A DNA stretch of 64,000 nucleotides from Nymphaea colorata (GCF_008831285.2 NC_045140.1:9980505-10044504), one strand, 5' to 3'. Positions 1 to 13,878 are shown, counted from the first letter of the stretch. Notes: generated from the letters alone by a model not told the origin. Numbers and translations are program-made.

Positions 1-2521
1 CAATTCCATAGCCCAACGCCCCATGCATTTTGAGCTTCACTCTCAACTCCTTTGGCCCTAGCTTGGTCCACCTTACATGCTGCAGGCGTGTAAGAATAAC
101 AGCTCCACCTTAAGATCAAAAGAGACACACAGGAAGAGACATAAGGACACAAACAGAAAGTGAAGAAAAACAAAAAGCCAAAAAAATAAAGAAAAGAGGA
201 AAAAAAACAACGCAGAAAAGGAGAAAAAGGATAACTTGTGAACAATGATGTACATGGCTAGAGGAAGGGAAAAACATCAAAAGATCTTCCCTGTGGAGCA
301 ATCTTCGTCTCTTTCTTCCCTTCTTTCTCTGCTGCTCATCGCCACCTCTTTCTGTAATGACCTCACATTTTTTCTATAAATAAGAAATTTTAATTCAAAA
401 TTTATTATGTTTTGAAATGTTTGAATTTAAAATGTCATATTAATGATATTTGAAATGAAAGAAACGAGAGCTTTAGAAAGTATAGTGGTAAAAATTTAAT
501 TTTTGAATTTTTGCATACCCTACACTTGTGGTAAAAGTCTATTTTAGTAGACTATGACATTCATATATTGGAGAATATTAGATCTCCTTGAAATTTTGGG
601 TGAATTTGCTAAACAATAAGAATTATTCCATTCAGGACTCCATTACTTATAAGTGGTGAGAAATAATTAGCATAATTTATTTATCCAAACAATTAGTTAT
701 AAATTGCACTTGATGTACACAGAGAATGAGCTTAGAGCGCAAAAATTTGACATGTAATTGAATTACAGCTTAGTGCTAGTTTGTTACCCTCAAAAACTAG
801 AGTAGTGCGCTTAGATAACTCTTATTTCACTAACACTTATCTTAGCCAAAGCATACAAAAAGATATATAAGGAGGCATTCTAAATAAAGAATTTTCATTT
901 GGCCCTTGACATATAACGGATGTTATAATAAATTTGTCTTTCTAAAGTTCATCTAAACTTAGTGTATAAGCACATGCTTTAGAAGAGTTAGAACCAATTT
1001 ATTTACACACCCTAATATTTTGAATATGAGAACCAAAAGTGGTTCACCAGCCCACCTGGAGTGCAGGTGATAGGGAGAGTCAGAGACTATTGCTATATAT
1101 TCTGGAGCGTGAGACATCTCCTTTTGGTTCACCCAACCTGAATTCCTAGGCAGACCAAACATACCTTGAGTCCTAGGTGGTATGGTCTTAAACTTTTTGA
1201 GTAAATTGTGAAATCTCACAATATCGTAAAGCAAGTTAATGAGATATTCGCCGATCAAATGGATCGCCCCAAACATGAAAAGAAAGTTTAAAACTTGTAT
1301 ACTCACAATTATCAATTATTTGCATTTAATGAATGTATTTGTAATGTTTTCCATAAGCAAATTTTGGCACCCTATGATGGGCGAGCATTCTTATAAATTT
1401 TATATTTTTGTTACTTTGCTTTACTACCTTATTGATGGTTGTAAATCGAGGTGTTATGTTTTCCCTCCCAGCTTTTGGGAGCCAGACACCCAGAATTGGA
1501 GCCAAGGGGGGTTAGTAGGAACCATGGCCACCATTAAGATTTTGAAAAAAAAAAAAAAAATTAAATTCTAATGTATATTCTAACAAATGTTGATTTGCCT
1601 CGTGAAGACTTTTAAAAAATATAATAAATCCTTATGAAAAATTTTCTTGGCCCCCTGAAAGAAAAGATGCTGGCTCTGAGAGAAACCTCATTGTTCTTGC
1701 CTGTTGCATGCCCTTCCCAGGCTTGACTGATGAGCCACCAATCAAACCATGATAGAGTTAACTGGGGATTTCTGAATGAAGGCTATGGTTGCTGTGAGTT
1801 TCCATCTTTAGTTGGGTAGACAAAGTCATCACATGTTTAACCACCTTTTCCTTTTTAATTGTGTTAAACGGAAGAAAAGGATCTCTGTTTGGTTGCCGTA
1901 GAGGTCATTGCCAAGGTGATCCAGTGTCCCTTATGTTACCTATCATGGTTATGGAAAGATAACAGGTTCTCTTGCAAGTATTTTAGGATAGAATTTGGCA
2001 AGGTTGACCATCGGCCGTTTGTCTAGGTCTTCCTTTTCACTTTTGCCAGAATGGGATACGCTGCCACAGAATATCTCACAAAATTGAAAAAATAAAAGAA
2101 GCAGGCTCTTAAACTATACACGAAAGCTATGCTTGATCAAGCTTATGTATTGATAAATACATCTGACTTCTACGTAGTGGCATATGGGAAGATTTATCTT
2201 TAAGGAGATATATATAGAGGAGAATTGCCACCTTCACTTGCTCAGTTGGTATTCAACGTGGATAGTTGTGGAAGAGGATGGTGCAATTTCCTGCGTGTTG
2301 CTTCACGTATGCTATACGGCCTGGTTAACGTTGGACTATTTTGGCAAAGGATTTAACCAAAAGCACCGATATAAATTTTTGATATTGAATAAACATGAAT
2401 TTTATGTGAACGTTGACATGATTTCACCGGAAGCTTAATGCTAATAGAGAGTACTATTGTTTACGCAATCTTAGTTTAAATGACAAGGAAGTTGATGTAA
2501 ATAGAAGACTAATATTTTTTA

Positions 2522-2525
<4 letters not shown>
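1..2525. other. No gene recognised
   Basis: AT-rich sequence with only short ORFs in all frames. A poly-A tract near 1546-1560, downstream of a GC-richer piece (about 1440-1540), looks like the edge of an old retroposed or transposon-derived fragment, but no protein domain can be read. Confidence 0.5.
2298..2324 (+). repeat. 27-bp dispersed repeat, copy 1
   Basis: This 27-base stretch recurs at 2815-2841 with one mismatch. In both places it is open in the same frame and encodes a similar peptide (LLHVCYTAWL here, LLHVRYTAWL in the second copy). The flanking sequence does not match. Confidence 0.6.

Positions 2526-2577
<52 letters not shown>
2526..2577. repeat. (AT)26 microsatellite
   Basis: Uninterrupted dinucleotide AT tract. 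Confidence 0.97.
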
Positions 2578-2579
<2 letters not shown>

Positions 2580-2790
2580 CAATTCAATCCTATTGAATGT
2601 GGAATATTTTCTCAGATGACTAAACTTTTCAAAAAAATAACAGAAACAAAGGTGTCATTATATTGACGCTGCGGATAGTTTATGATGCAATGGCGGTCTA
2701 TATAGGGTGGCTGTAGGAGCGATGCTTGTTTTTTATTTGTCTTAATATATTTTCATTTAGTCAGATAGCTTTCTCTCTCTCTCTCCCTCT

Positions 2791-2952
2791 AAGAAGTTGA
2801 ACATGTCCGCTTTGTTGCTTCACGTACGCTATACGGCCTGGCTGTATGTGCCTTGTGTTTGCGTCAAAGCAGGGGCAGTCTTAGAAGATCGATGCGAAAC
2901 AAGGGCGCAAGTGCTAACCAAACTCAGGTCTTTGAAGCTCAGATATTTGAAG
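2791..2952 (+). CDS. Candidate exon, unknown product
   Basis: An open stretch preceded by a pyrimidine tract ending in AG (a splice-acceptor look) and followed immediately by GTATGT, a strong donor. An ATG lies inside at 2803, giving 50 codons to the donor. The peptide ends in a basic, leucine-rich segment (LRSLKLRYLK) that vaguely recalls a leucine-rich repeat, but no family is assigned. It contains the second copy of the 27-bp repeat. No neighbouring exon was identified, so this could be a chance ORF between splice-like signals. Confidence 0.25.
2815..2841 (+). repeat. 27-bp dispersed repeat, copy 2
   Basis: Matches 2298-2324 with one mismatch and lies inside the candidate exon at 2791-2952. 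Confidence 0.6.
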
Positions 2953-3383
2953 GTATGTATGCTTCCCAGCAACTTATTTATGCACACGATTGCTTTCCCA
3001 TATATGCATGAATCGGCAATCTGAGACTCCTTCCCCTCCATTAATTTTACCCCAAGTAACAAGAAGTTTGCCTGTTGCTACTAGCTAGATCTCCTACTTT
3101 GCTTCTTGAAATTAGGAAACAATTCTTTGTAGCCTGAAAATTAGTCTGCACCATAGAGGCAGAGAAATCGTGACATAAGGCGTTCCCATGGCAAACACCG
3201 CAAGGCCAAGATGGCCCCTCAAAAAGGGAAAGGAAAAAACGTAAAAGGTCGATTGTCTTCAGGGTCCGTATCTAAATGTTCATGTCCTGAGTTTCATTTT
3301 CAGTCGTTCCCTGTCATGCAGCTAGTGGAATCTTCTTTTCATGCCAATTTGACTGCTGGCCACCAAGTGGTCTTTCCCCAAAG

Positions 3384-3392
3384 ATATATATA
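3384..3392 (+). promoter_or_regulatory. Candidate TATA box
   Basis: TATATATAG lies about 60 bases upstream of the ATG at 3449, in a GC-richer local context. The spacing fits a short 5' UTR, but there is no transcript evidence. Confidence 0.3.
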
Positions 3393-3448
3393 GGGCTGCG
3401 ATATCTGATCGTGTGACGGGCATGTAGACAAAAGGAGATGGTTAATCC

Positions 3449-3500
3449 ATGGACGACATTGCTGATGATCATCAAAATCAAAAGGAAAAGGAAGAGCCAG
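3449..3500 (+). CDS. Candidate first exon, unknown product
   Basis: ATG followed by 17 codons of a very hydrophilic, acidic then lysine-rich peptide (MDDIADDHQNQKEKEEP), ending exactly at GTAAAT, a good plant 5' splice site (phase 1). A TATA-like box precedes it by about 60 bases. No following exon was recognised in the next 3 kb, so function and reality of the gene are open. Confidence 0.3.
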
Positions 3501-6057
3501 GTAAATTTCCATTTAAATTAACTCTGCGTTTCTTTGGTACTTGAGTCAACTCGAGCTCCACTCAAGCTCTCAAGTTTAAATTTATGCTCGACTCTAGCTA
3601 GGTACCCCATATAGTTTTTTCATGTAATATTACCCCGTATAGCTTCATGTATTTCTTGCATCCAAATAGGCACCTCTTGACGAAAATAGCCAAAATATAC
3701 ATTACATCCTAAGCTTTCATGAAAAATGTCTAAGGTGACATGCAAGCAATGGCTTGGCATGTTCAAATTAAAATTGATATTAGGAAACTAATTAAGCCAT
3801 GCGCAGTTATAATTATATTCCAAGTGAAAAACAGAATTAAATATGTTAATTAGTCACTCCGAGATGAAGGAGAAATATGCACCACTCGAGCAAATTTATC
3901 TTTCATTTGTTTTTTAGAATCGAGTTGTTGACTTCCTCTTAGCTGTTTCCGTCCTTCCTTTCAGTCCAAACTTATCAACCAGAGTTGCGTACGGTGGTTT
4001 CAATTCATAAACTAAGATTGTTTAACGCAATATATTTCCTGCCATGTGCAGGCGCCTACAGTACTAGTCTTTAAAGAACAAACACATATACAAACAAATT
4101 ATCTCTGCACAATTCGGTGCAGTTGATCAGAATAAATGTTGAATGGGCACTTATCGCCACCTAACCACCTATTAAAAAGTAAGTATGATGTTTGCATCAA
4201 TATATAAATTTGATTTCTTAAATTTCTAAGTCAGCTGATGCTTTCAATTGGCCCAATAAAAGGTCAATGTTTGGCACCAAATGTCTTTTTTGGTCTTTTT
4301 ATACGCTCAAAAGTATGGGCCAACCGTGTTAAAGGTCATATTTGACCTATTTGGTCCGGCTAATCCATCCTTGGCTAGCCAAAATGGCAGAAAGATCCAT
4401 CCTTACTGAGCTAGGCATGGCCTAGCTGACCTGGGTGGCCAGGATGGCCATCCAGGGCCAGCCATGCACTGTTCTAGCTACGCGTGGCCACGGCTGGCCT
4501 AGCCTGTCCAGCAGCGTTAAGGATGACGTCCGGTCCATGGCGCCTCCCCACCTTCTAACCCATATCACAGCCTCAGCACTTTAATGGTTCCAATAAAAAA
4601 AAAAAAACTTTTTGAAATCTGCGGTTCAAAATTTCCATCACTATCGAAAATAAAAGGGGAGAAAGGGGATCCCGCTGCCACAATCCACATCACTATACAT
4701 GAAATCTTCCTCTCATCCACTTAACAACATAGAACAAGAACCATTACAAAAACACACCATAATCGTCTCAATGCAAACAGTACTAAAATGACGTTGCTGC
4801 AGCAAGAAAATCTCAATTAACTTGTTCATTTGGTTTTTAACATTGAATATATCATTTTATGGGTCAACAAAGACAATAGCAAATGCTTCTATTCGTAAGC
4901 AAAGCCTCCTGATTATTCATAATTATTCCTGAAAATTTCAATCATTCTCAACTTCGTGGCATTAATTGGAATGAACTTAAGATGTTCCCTAAAGATATTC
5001 TATATTCATTGACGTGCATACGCACATGCACACACACGCGTATAATCTAGGTGGCAGGAGGATTATATATATATATATATATATACCAATTGGTATAAAC
5101 TAGGCCAATAGGTCCAAGAGAAAAACTAGATCTTTTAAATATGATATTTAAAATGTTTTTTTTTTAAATCTAGCCTCACCAATTTGATCTAATTAGGTAA
5201 GTTGACGCAAAATATATATTAAGTTGTATTTTCTTAATCAGGGAAAATGAATGGGTCACATAGCATCAACATTTTGATAATAGAAAAATCAACATTGTTT
5301 CATAAAAACAACATGATTCAAAGCACGTTTTTTTTCAAAATAGTTTTTATAAATATATTAGGTATTTATATTTTATTTAAAATAATTTTTTAACAAAAAA
5401 ATAAAGGGCCTGTTTTTTTATCCCTAACCTAAGTTATGTATTCCAACAACTACGAACCCAACAATCTTAAATGCCTTTTTTTAATCATTTCTTCCTTGAA
5501 TATTTACTATTGAACTTGGATTGGATAAGCTCTTGCATGGATCAAAATTTTTGTGAGCTTGATCTTGGCTTGACAGTTTTGTGACTTTGTTTGCGGTTAA
5601 ACTTAGAAAATGGGCATTTGATTAAATTATGTACTTTTATTGGTAGCATTCAAATACGTTAAATGAAAAACAGGATAAGTTTCAAGCGCATATGGTGTCC
5701 CTCTTATTCCATGATGGTGGACCCCATCTCTACAATATATACGAAAAAGCACGAGGCCAAAAGCCTACCATTGCCAATAACTCTGGACCACAATAAATAG
5801 CAGTCAGTTTTTCGGAATTGTTTGGTTCAAATAGCATATCTGAACACTTCATACTTCATAGAACAAAAACAAGTTTGTTTTCCTTCCACAAATTGGCTAA
5901 GAAAATAGTTTCATTGAGAACCATGCATGGGATAAATATGCAAAAATTTAGACATATGAAACCATCGGTCTAGTGGCCTACTTTGAGCAATATTTATTTC
6001 AAACAATTAACAAATAAAAGTTTTCAAAGTTATTAAAGTTTTTGACATATCCTGTAC
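3501..6057. other. No gene recognised
   Basis: AT-rich sequence. Around 4360-4510 lies an isolated GC-rich patch dense in short TGGCC/GGCCA palindromic motifs. A (TA)n tract lies at 5064-5085. No protein domain is readable. Confidence 0.5.
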
Positions 6058-6127
6058 CAAGTTGGGCATCATCAAACCATCTCAGCAATCTAGCAGCTGC
6101 ATTGCCAACTATTATATTTTCAATCAC
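6058..6127 (-). CDS. Candidate 70-nt exon, unknown product
   Basis: On the minus strand a pyrimidine-rich acceptor (TTTTCAG) leads into 70 open bases that end at GTACAGG, a possible donor. The peptide contains GNAAARLLRW. A plus-strand segment starting at 19314 has a near-identical acceptor and resembles it (it starts with V-I-x-N and later has LL-[RK]-W), suggesting two relics of one exon. No family recognised. Confidence 0.2.
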
Positions 6128-6760
6128 CTGAAAAGGGAAAATGGAGGTAAGAATTCAAGAAAGTTATCTGTACAATGTCTAGATTTGCTTTATTCTACCT
6201 TATACGAAGCAATTCCAAAGTCATCTTACAACACTACTACACAAAGTGAAGTAACTCAAAATGCACAGTTTCAATATCAACTATACATATATTTATTGCA
6301 ACAATATTTGTAAACATCTGTGCATATCCATGCAATAGTTATTATCTGTTGGCATGCCTATAACCACATTATACTTTTACTTACCAATCAATTGCAGGCA
6401 CACAAAAATAATGAATTGAACAACTCTTGTAATTCCATATGACATTTATTTAGTCCCCAATAATAAAACCAACAACAACAATATCTCAAGTTATATTCTT
6501 TCACTAGACGTATGAGTCTATAATGATTCATCAATTGCTATAGGAACAACCTTGTATTTGCCAACGTGCTTTACTTGACCACTGTTTTGTTGTTTGCTTG
6601 TCTTCCATGAGATATTCTTATGCAGATCGGTGAGGTATCCTTCGGTACATCTTTAGATGTCCTGGGCAATTTACTTCACATGTAAGTTAAGATTATGTAT
6701 TTTTGAAATATGTCCTCAATTATCTTGAGCGAAATTTCCTATGAACAAACAAGTTTTATT

Positions 6761-7028
6761 ATTGAATCCAGCTTGGTGAACAAAATGCATTGTAAACATC
6801 CAATGGTACTCTTGCATAAAGTAGCATCTTTAAACTTGAATGAAGCTCTAACCAATACCCAGGGACGGATGACCAAAGGTCTCCCCCTTTGTTAATTGAA
6901 TCCAGCTTGGTGAACAAAATGCATTGTAAACATCCAATGGTACTCTTGCATAAAGTAGCATCTTTAAACTTGAATGAAGCTCTAACCAATACCCAGGGAC
7001 GGATGACCAAAGGTCTCCCCCTTTGTTA
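6761..7028. repeat. Exact 134-bp tandem duplication
   Basis: Two head-to-tail copies (6761-6894 and 6895-7028) appear identical base for base. The lack of divergence implies a very recent event or an assembly duplication. The unit carries no recognised function. Confidence 0.93.
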
Positions 7029-7059
7029 CTTGGGACTGCTCTAATTCATGGGCAATTTC

Positions 7060-8830
7060 AATGAGGAGTAATGTCAGACTTTCCTTAAAAAACTTGAATA
7101 CAACTTAAGTGGGTGGAAAGGGAAACTGATCTCATATATGTAGGCAGAATTTGTTTGGTATAGTCAGTGATATACCACCGTTCCACTGTTAGACGAAAGC
7201 TTTCAATAATACTATATGGACACTACAAGAAGATTAAATCCTTGATAGCTAATTTCATATGATATGACACCAAAGCAGTGAGAGAATTGTGTTTAAAAAA
7301 GTTGAACTCCTTGTGCTATCCTATTAAGGAGAGAGGCACTAACCTAAAGGACATTAATAATGAGGCATTCATCATCCAGGATGTATTAATGCATGTAATA
7401 GGAGTCGGTTGGGTTACTCTTGCATCTCATATCTTGTTATAACTAGTTTGTAGATGAATCACTATCTAACCAAATGCTCCTCCTCGTGGAAAGCAATGTA
7501 CTTGGGGTGGAATGAAGCAGCATTCCTCATCGGGTGACAAAGGGAACAATGCACCATTTAGATTGAACCATGGAGATGGGGTAGTTTAAGTTCCATGATT
7601 TCTAGAAAAGACAATGGTTAGTAGGAGAGATTTATTGGGTTTCCTGTATAACATGCAGCCACTCATAGGCATATTATCTTAGAGTAGGTGCCCTCATCGT
7701 GGGTGAAGCACATCTTAAGCAATATGATCATGTCAAATAGTGAGGATGTTCGAATTTGAGATAACATAGAGCAAGCATTGACATTGAGTAGTAATGATGT
7801 ATATAAACATTGATAATATATAATTTGAGGAAGACTAAGGGAAATACATTTGAAAATCACACAGACTCCTTGTTTTAGCTAGTTTACATACCTGGCATGA
7901 GAAGTAAGCTACTAACACTTGATATATTGAAGATATTTGGTTTCTTCATAGCCAATTAACATGTTATATGTGGTAAAGAAGAAGAAACTACTACCCATCT
8001 CTTCTATATCCCTGGGTATTCTAGAAAGCTAACATGCTAGTCCAATAAGAAGTTTGATAGATATGTAAATATTTTTCAACTGCCTAGAGATATCATTACA
8101 AACTAAACAGTATTAACTTCAAAGAAGGATGGATATCTAATATTTGGCAAATGACCCTCCCAATGATCATTGGTAATTTGTGGAAGCTCAAAAATAAGAT
8201 TTCACATGGTGAGCACCTTTCATGGGACAAGCTTCTGCATCTGTATTTGTAATGATGTTCATCTCCTTTGGGAGAAAAATAATAGGAAAAAAGCACTTCT
8301 TAAAGAATTTAGAGTTTGGCTTACTACATCTGTTTGTCATGATCATTGGCTTACTTCTTCAAAACTGATAATATAAGTTTAGCTTTGCATCTCATTAGTT
8401 AACAAGATTTTGGAATGTGTCTACATTATATCTTAATGGAATGGTCAACTGTTGAAAGTGGGTCTTTTTTTTTTATTTTTTTGAATGATCTTACTAACTC
8501 TTTTAAATTTCCACAAGCCATCATTCTTTTGGTGTATGGTCTTCAAAAAGGTCTCCATCTAACTCTTAGCTCTAGAGAGTGGAGAAACCATACCATAAGA
8601 TGCTTTTGACACCGTAAAGAAGCACACTCCAAAAATTTTTTGTTATACTCTTTGAAGAATTAAATACATTTTTTCACTAGAACCTTCCTATTGAAGTTAT
8701 CTGTCTATTGATTCATACCTACTAATGGGCTGAGGTATATTCTAGGACACACTCCTAGAGAGCTAGAGTGCCTTCTTACCCATTGATGCACATTTTTAAA
8801 TTTCATTTCTTTTAATAAATGAAGAGGGCA
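7060..8830 (+). mobile_element. Decayed LINE, 3' part of ORF2
   Basis: Conceptual translation, with many stops and frame changes, reads like the end of a plant L1-type ORF2. Near 7090 there is an L-N-T-x-L-S-G-W-K-G-K-L-I-S-Y-A-G-R-like block, the conserved segment after the reverse-transcriptase core. Further on come a zf-RVT-like tryptophan-rich stretch and, near 8520-8800, remnants resembling the C-terminal RNase H region. No poly-A or target-site duplication was located. It is certainly non-functional. Confidence 0.55.
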
Positions 8831-9479
8831 ATTGGAACAGGTTTGTAGTGAAAGATGCAAATAAGAACTATATATAGCATATGGCTGATCAATTATATTA
8901 CATGATCTCGAAATAAACTAAATAGGCTATTATAAACTTGCATGCGTTCACTGAATACTTCAAGCAAATATAAGGCTTCAAATGCATAACGTAACAATGT
9001 CAATTATTGTCATTATGAATAAATGAAGTCATGGATAAGCTCTTGAAATACATTGGGCTCACTTTTTTTCAACTATCTTTTTTTCATCCAGCAATTGTGT
9101 CCCACCTGAAAAATTTACTAGGAAAAGCATTGAAAAACGAACAATTCTCAATACGTGGTCACACCACTTGATTCAAGATGTTCTTCATACTAAAATTTAA
9201 AATAAAGAAGTGTACAATTTTTATAAGCAATATTAATTAATTGTATACATGAATAAACAAGCAACTTTAGAAGTAACCAAAGCATAAAGTCTTCTACCTC
9301 AAGACAACATTGGTAAATACATAAATGCATGTGCACAAAATAAATATTTTTTTCAACCATTTCTATCTTTTAAATGCATATGTCAACGTTTTATTTAATT
9401 TTAGATTTTATAGGCCTCACCTGCAAAACACAACAACAATATAAAAGGGAGGTAACTAATTATGGGCCTTGTTTATATG
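8831..9479. other. No gene recognised
   Basis: AT-rich sequence without a readable domain. Confidence 0.5.
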
Positions 9480-9900
9480 GTAAATAATGGGATCCAGACA
9501 TGGAAATTGATGAGGAACTGTTTTTAATTGATAGGAGAGGTCTTTGGCTTCCTAAAAAGTCTTAACAGGGCTCATGTGTGTGAAAGATCTTTAGTTGGGC
9601 TTGAAGAGCAATTATATATGGAGTTTATTGGAAAATTGGTGATGGTTACGTTAAAAAGTTTTGGGTAGATAAATGAAGGGAATTAATTTTTGTGCATGAA
9701 CTGTAGGGTGAGGAGATGGCCACATTGTTGGTGAACTGAGTGTTAATCTAGGGAAGGAGAAAAATAAATATATGGAGCTATAAATGCTAAGTCAAAGGTC
9801 AAACGAGGAACTACAAACAATCACTTTTCAAGACACAAAGGATAAACTATGCTGGCAGAATTGAGAATTTAGAAAATTAAAAGTTGAGAAAACCTTGTTC
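9480..9900 (+). mobile_element. LINE ORF2 fragment
   Basis: The translation near 9600-9690 gives W-K-I-G-D-G-Y-V-K-K-F-W-V-D-K, matching the W-x-I-G-x-G-x-x-I-x-F-W-x-D-x-W motif that follows the reverse transcriptase of plant LINEs. Only a short, frame-broken piece can be read. It may belong to the same or another LINE copy as the piece upstream. Confidence 0.4.
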
Positions 9901-12900
9901 GTAATGAGCATAAAAGGAACTAATGAGTTGTGGGGGGCAAGGTGTGGGATTGCTTAGTGTAGGCAAGGGCTTGCTGCTGGTTTCTTCATTTGGCTTGTGA
10001 GAATGAGGTTCCTAATCTTGATATGGTGAAGAGGTTGGATGTTAATATTGTGAATTAGTGAAAACTTTATAATAAAGTAGAGAATGTTGATCTATTGTCT
10101 CACTGTGAGAAAGTGGTGGTGATGAGAAATATTGTGGTGCACTGATTTAAAAGAAGGAGGATTCCTTGGTTGAGGATTAATTAAAGAAAACATTTTATAA
10201 TGTAACAAGGATAATTTTCAGTAAAAATGGTTGGTTCAATACTGAAAATCAGAGTCCATGATAAATACGAGGAGTCAAATTGTGGTTGTAGGAGAGTGGT
10301 TCAATTTATTTGGAGTTGCTGCAAATAATTTTACCTTCTTACAAAGTAGTAGGAGGAAGAAAAAGAGGTGGTGAGGATTTCAGTTTCTTTTGGTTTAGTT
10401 ATTTTTTTGGACTGAGAGATATGTGAGCTAGATGGATGAGTGCTCTCATGCATGGGGTGCTACAAATATTGTATTTTTCAAGAGTGTGCACACTGAATGG
10501 TGAAAGTAAAGGAGAGTGAGAACTTTGTTAACTTTAGTTTACTTGAGTGGAACCTTACTGTTACCCAAAGAAGAAAATCTTTAATAGTAAGATCTAATAA
10601 TGTAGAGGGGAAAATGACGATGATAAAGTATAAGGAAATAATTAATAGGTCTGAGTTTGGCTGATCATTACAGCTGATGCTAGTGTTCTTTGGTGGGGTT
10701 GTTTAGGTTAAGGGTATCTATGTGAAAATAAAATGTTTTGTATAGTTGATGCGCAAACATCTCATTTTCGCTTGTAATTGTTTTCAATTTTAAAGCTCTT
10801 ATGTGCATATGATTTGTTCTGAACAAAAGGAAGGAAGCCTATCTCCCTACAATCCAATCATTGGGAAGAAAAAAAATACATTATGCGCTTAGCATTTCAA
10901 CATTCAAATTAAAGTGAGTTACCTAAGGGTTCAACAAGCTACCTACACTGTATAGTACTAGCTATCATACAAACATCACTGTTTTCTTCTATTCTACCAC
11001 ATCCTAAAGATTAGTTGGATAGTATTCCTCAAATTATCATTGGAGAATAATTGTGTGCAATTTCATAAAAAGTTAAGGAGCTATATATGCGCAGCACAAC
11101 TTATTTGAAAGGAATACTAGTGGCATTATTTCTAGTGACTTGTTTTGGGAATGATCCACATGCCACTTTTGAGATTACTTTCTAACTATATATATATATA
11201 TATATAGACACACACACACACACAAACTAACCAAGACACTTGCATATATGGGTCAATTATGTCATATGCAAATAGTTGCTAGATGACTAAAATTTAGAAA
11301 TTCATCACTAAATAACATCCATCAATATCTAGCACACAGCATCATTGAACTACCCGACACATACACACACACACATTGAAATCATTCAAACCAATTTTTC
11401 AGTTTGCGCATGCAAATTCGAAAAAAGAAGTATGAATGCTTAATTTATACTAATTATGCCTATTTTTCATAGAGAATATACATCCTAATAACAAAATTTC
11501 CATATGTTATTGGTTATCATCATGAAAATTCTTAAAACTTGCTCATATATAAGCACTTTGCTATATTTTAGTACTTTATATTTTGACTAGTGAAACTTAA
11601 ACCATGCTTAATTATTCAAGGCAAACATGCATAACAAATGAAAAGCTGAATTCCATATCATTTCATGATCATGACTATGGATATTTGTCCCTCTATGACT
11701 CAATTTTACTAAAAATAGTAATTTTTCATACATAAAAGTTCCAGCATATAGTGATGCACACAATTATCCTGTTTATAGACTACAAAATTCAGTGGCCAAC
11801 CAAAACCTGGTTTCTTGTCCACATGTGCCCATTTGAATTTCGCATAAAAGAAATGCCTCTAAAAGGGTTGGTTGGGTCTCTGTCATTCTTTAGAGATATT
11901 TTCCTCCAACCATGGAATGTGGTGGGGCCAACTATGCACCACTATATATCTCCAAAATAATAAAATACTAAATAAACATTCAAAATATTTAAACTTAAAT
12001 TTTATTTACATTAGTTTTTTTTAAATAATATTTCAAGTTTCTTGGTTTTTTATGCTTAGAGTAACTAACAAAGAGATTAAATAATAATTAATAGCTTCTA
12101 GAATCATCTCCAAAAAGTGCGGCCCACCATGAAGGCACTATTTAAGAGAATGCCTCTCTAGGTGCCTCATAAAATGAAAATCTCATAAATACCTCAACAA
12201 AAAGAACAAATTCAGATAAGCTTATAGACCTTAATCATATTGTACTTAGATTTGCGGGGAAATCTCATAATTCATGACTTCCAATGAATGTTAACAATTT
12301 CACAAATCAACACATACAAAATCATGACATTTCAGAAAACAAGAAATTAGACGGGTTGTTTGCACTCTAAAACTTATTCGAGAACTTCAGTACTAAAAAT
12401 GCACAATTTAACAGTACTAACTAGGAATTTCACAATATTCTACTGCTACTATCAGGCTCACATCTAACCTACGAAAGCACACCACACCAGAGGTGGAGCC
12501 GCATATGGGCCCGTCAAAATTTTTTATTTTCAAAACGATATCTTTAAATATTTGTTGTGTTATGTCTATGAGCGTCTTCTCAGACATGAAAATCTATGAA
12601 GAATGCCCCCTCTTGAAATTTTTTCTGACTCTGTCACTGCACGACACCCACATTATAAGATTCATAGTAACTTATTCAAATCTTGAACTCGACCTATTTG
12701 AAAAATGTGAAAGAATCATTAGAAAAATGTTGTGATTTACAATCTTTGGCGTCATGGTAAGTGGATGAACAACATTTAGATTAATAGAGTTAATGAAAAC
12801 CCAATGAAAGATCATGTCAAAACATACACATTCACACATTATAGCAACTCCAAAAAAAAACTTACTAATTATGAATAATTTGTCTTAGATGCCATCAATA

Positions 12901-13849
12901 GCTTATGGTTTCCATTGTTAAGACACTTTTTCGTGGAATCAAGTTCCTTCTATTTGTGTACTTGTCGCAATATTGGATGATGAACTACCATCAACATCAA
13001 ACCTTTAATGAGTTGGGGATTGTGAACTACAATAAAATTGTGCAAAAAAGAAGCTCTTGACTTGTATAGGTTAACACAGTGCTCAAAATGATAGTTCTAG
13101 TTCAATTTTCAATACAGGAGATCAATTTTTGAGTAATTCTACTAGTATTCATTCTGATGTATGAGAATGATACCATGATTTGGAGTTGAAAGTTATATAG
13201 TATTTAGATCACTTTTATTAGCAAGAGATAACATTTTCTTAAAATACCATGTATTCTAATAAATAGTAAATATACTTTGATTTGCAAATGTAATGCCCAA
13301 AAACCAAATTCAATCAATTGTCTACCTTGTGCCACTCGGAATAGTTAATTTTCATAATCAAGTGCACCATACAATGGAATCATATACCCAATCTAACCAT
13401 AATCACAATTCTCCATGAAATAATTTCTTTTTTATCTATTTCTAGATCATTCATGAGCAAAAGTGAAATCCTAAAAAATCCTATACATATAATCATATAA
13501 TAATATTTATTATTATTTTTAGAACATACACACACAAAGACACATAGGAATGTGTGAACTTTGTAGAAAACAATAGAAGTTAAATGGTTAGCTTGAAATA
13601 TAAGCATGGATAGATGAGAATGTACGTCAACTCCAATTTAAACAAGTACATCGTTTGGTTGAAAAAGGTAATTTTTCTCTCAATCAATATAACTTAAAAA
13701 CAACACTTGGTTTACTGGAAAAATCAACTGGTAGAAACTCTCACGACGGCTAAGACCTTGGGTTGACCATCAGGGAGAGAGAGAGAGAAGCCTAATGCTA
13801 AACAAAGACATGAGAGACGAAGGGTGTCTCGATTGGTTACCCTACTGAT
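9901..13849. other. No gene recognised
   Basis: Anonymous AT-rich DNA. It includes a compound (TA)n-(AC)n microsatellite and many short ORFs with no recognisable family. Confidence 0.5.
11187..11224. repeat. (TA)n-(AC)n compound microsatellite
   Basis: A TA tract runs directly into an AC tract. Confidence 0.9.
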
Positions 13850-13878
13850 TAGGGCTGAACAACGAGTCGAGTTACTCG

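Noticed and set aside
4360-4510. Cluster of TGGCC palindromes as a regulatory site
   Set aside because: Striking composition, but no known motif spacing and no gene nearby; could be a transposon fragment.
6759-7010. 83-codon minus-strand ORF with internal duplication
   Set aside because: The ORF simply crosses the 134-bp tandem duplication; the peptide repeat is a by-product.
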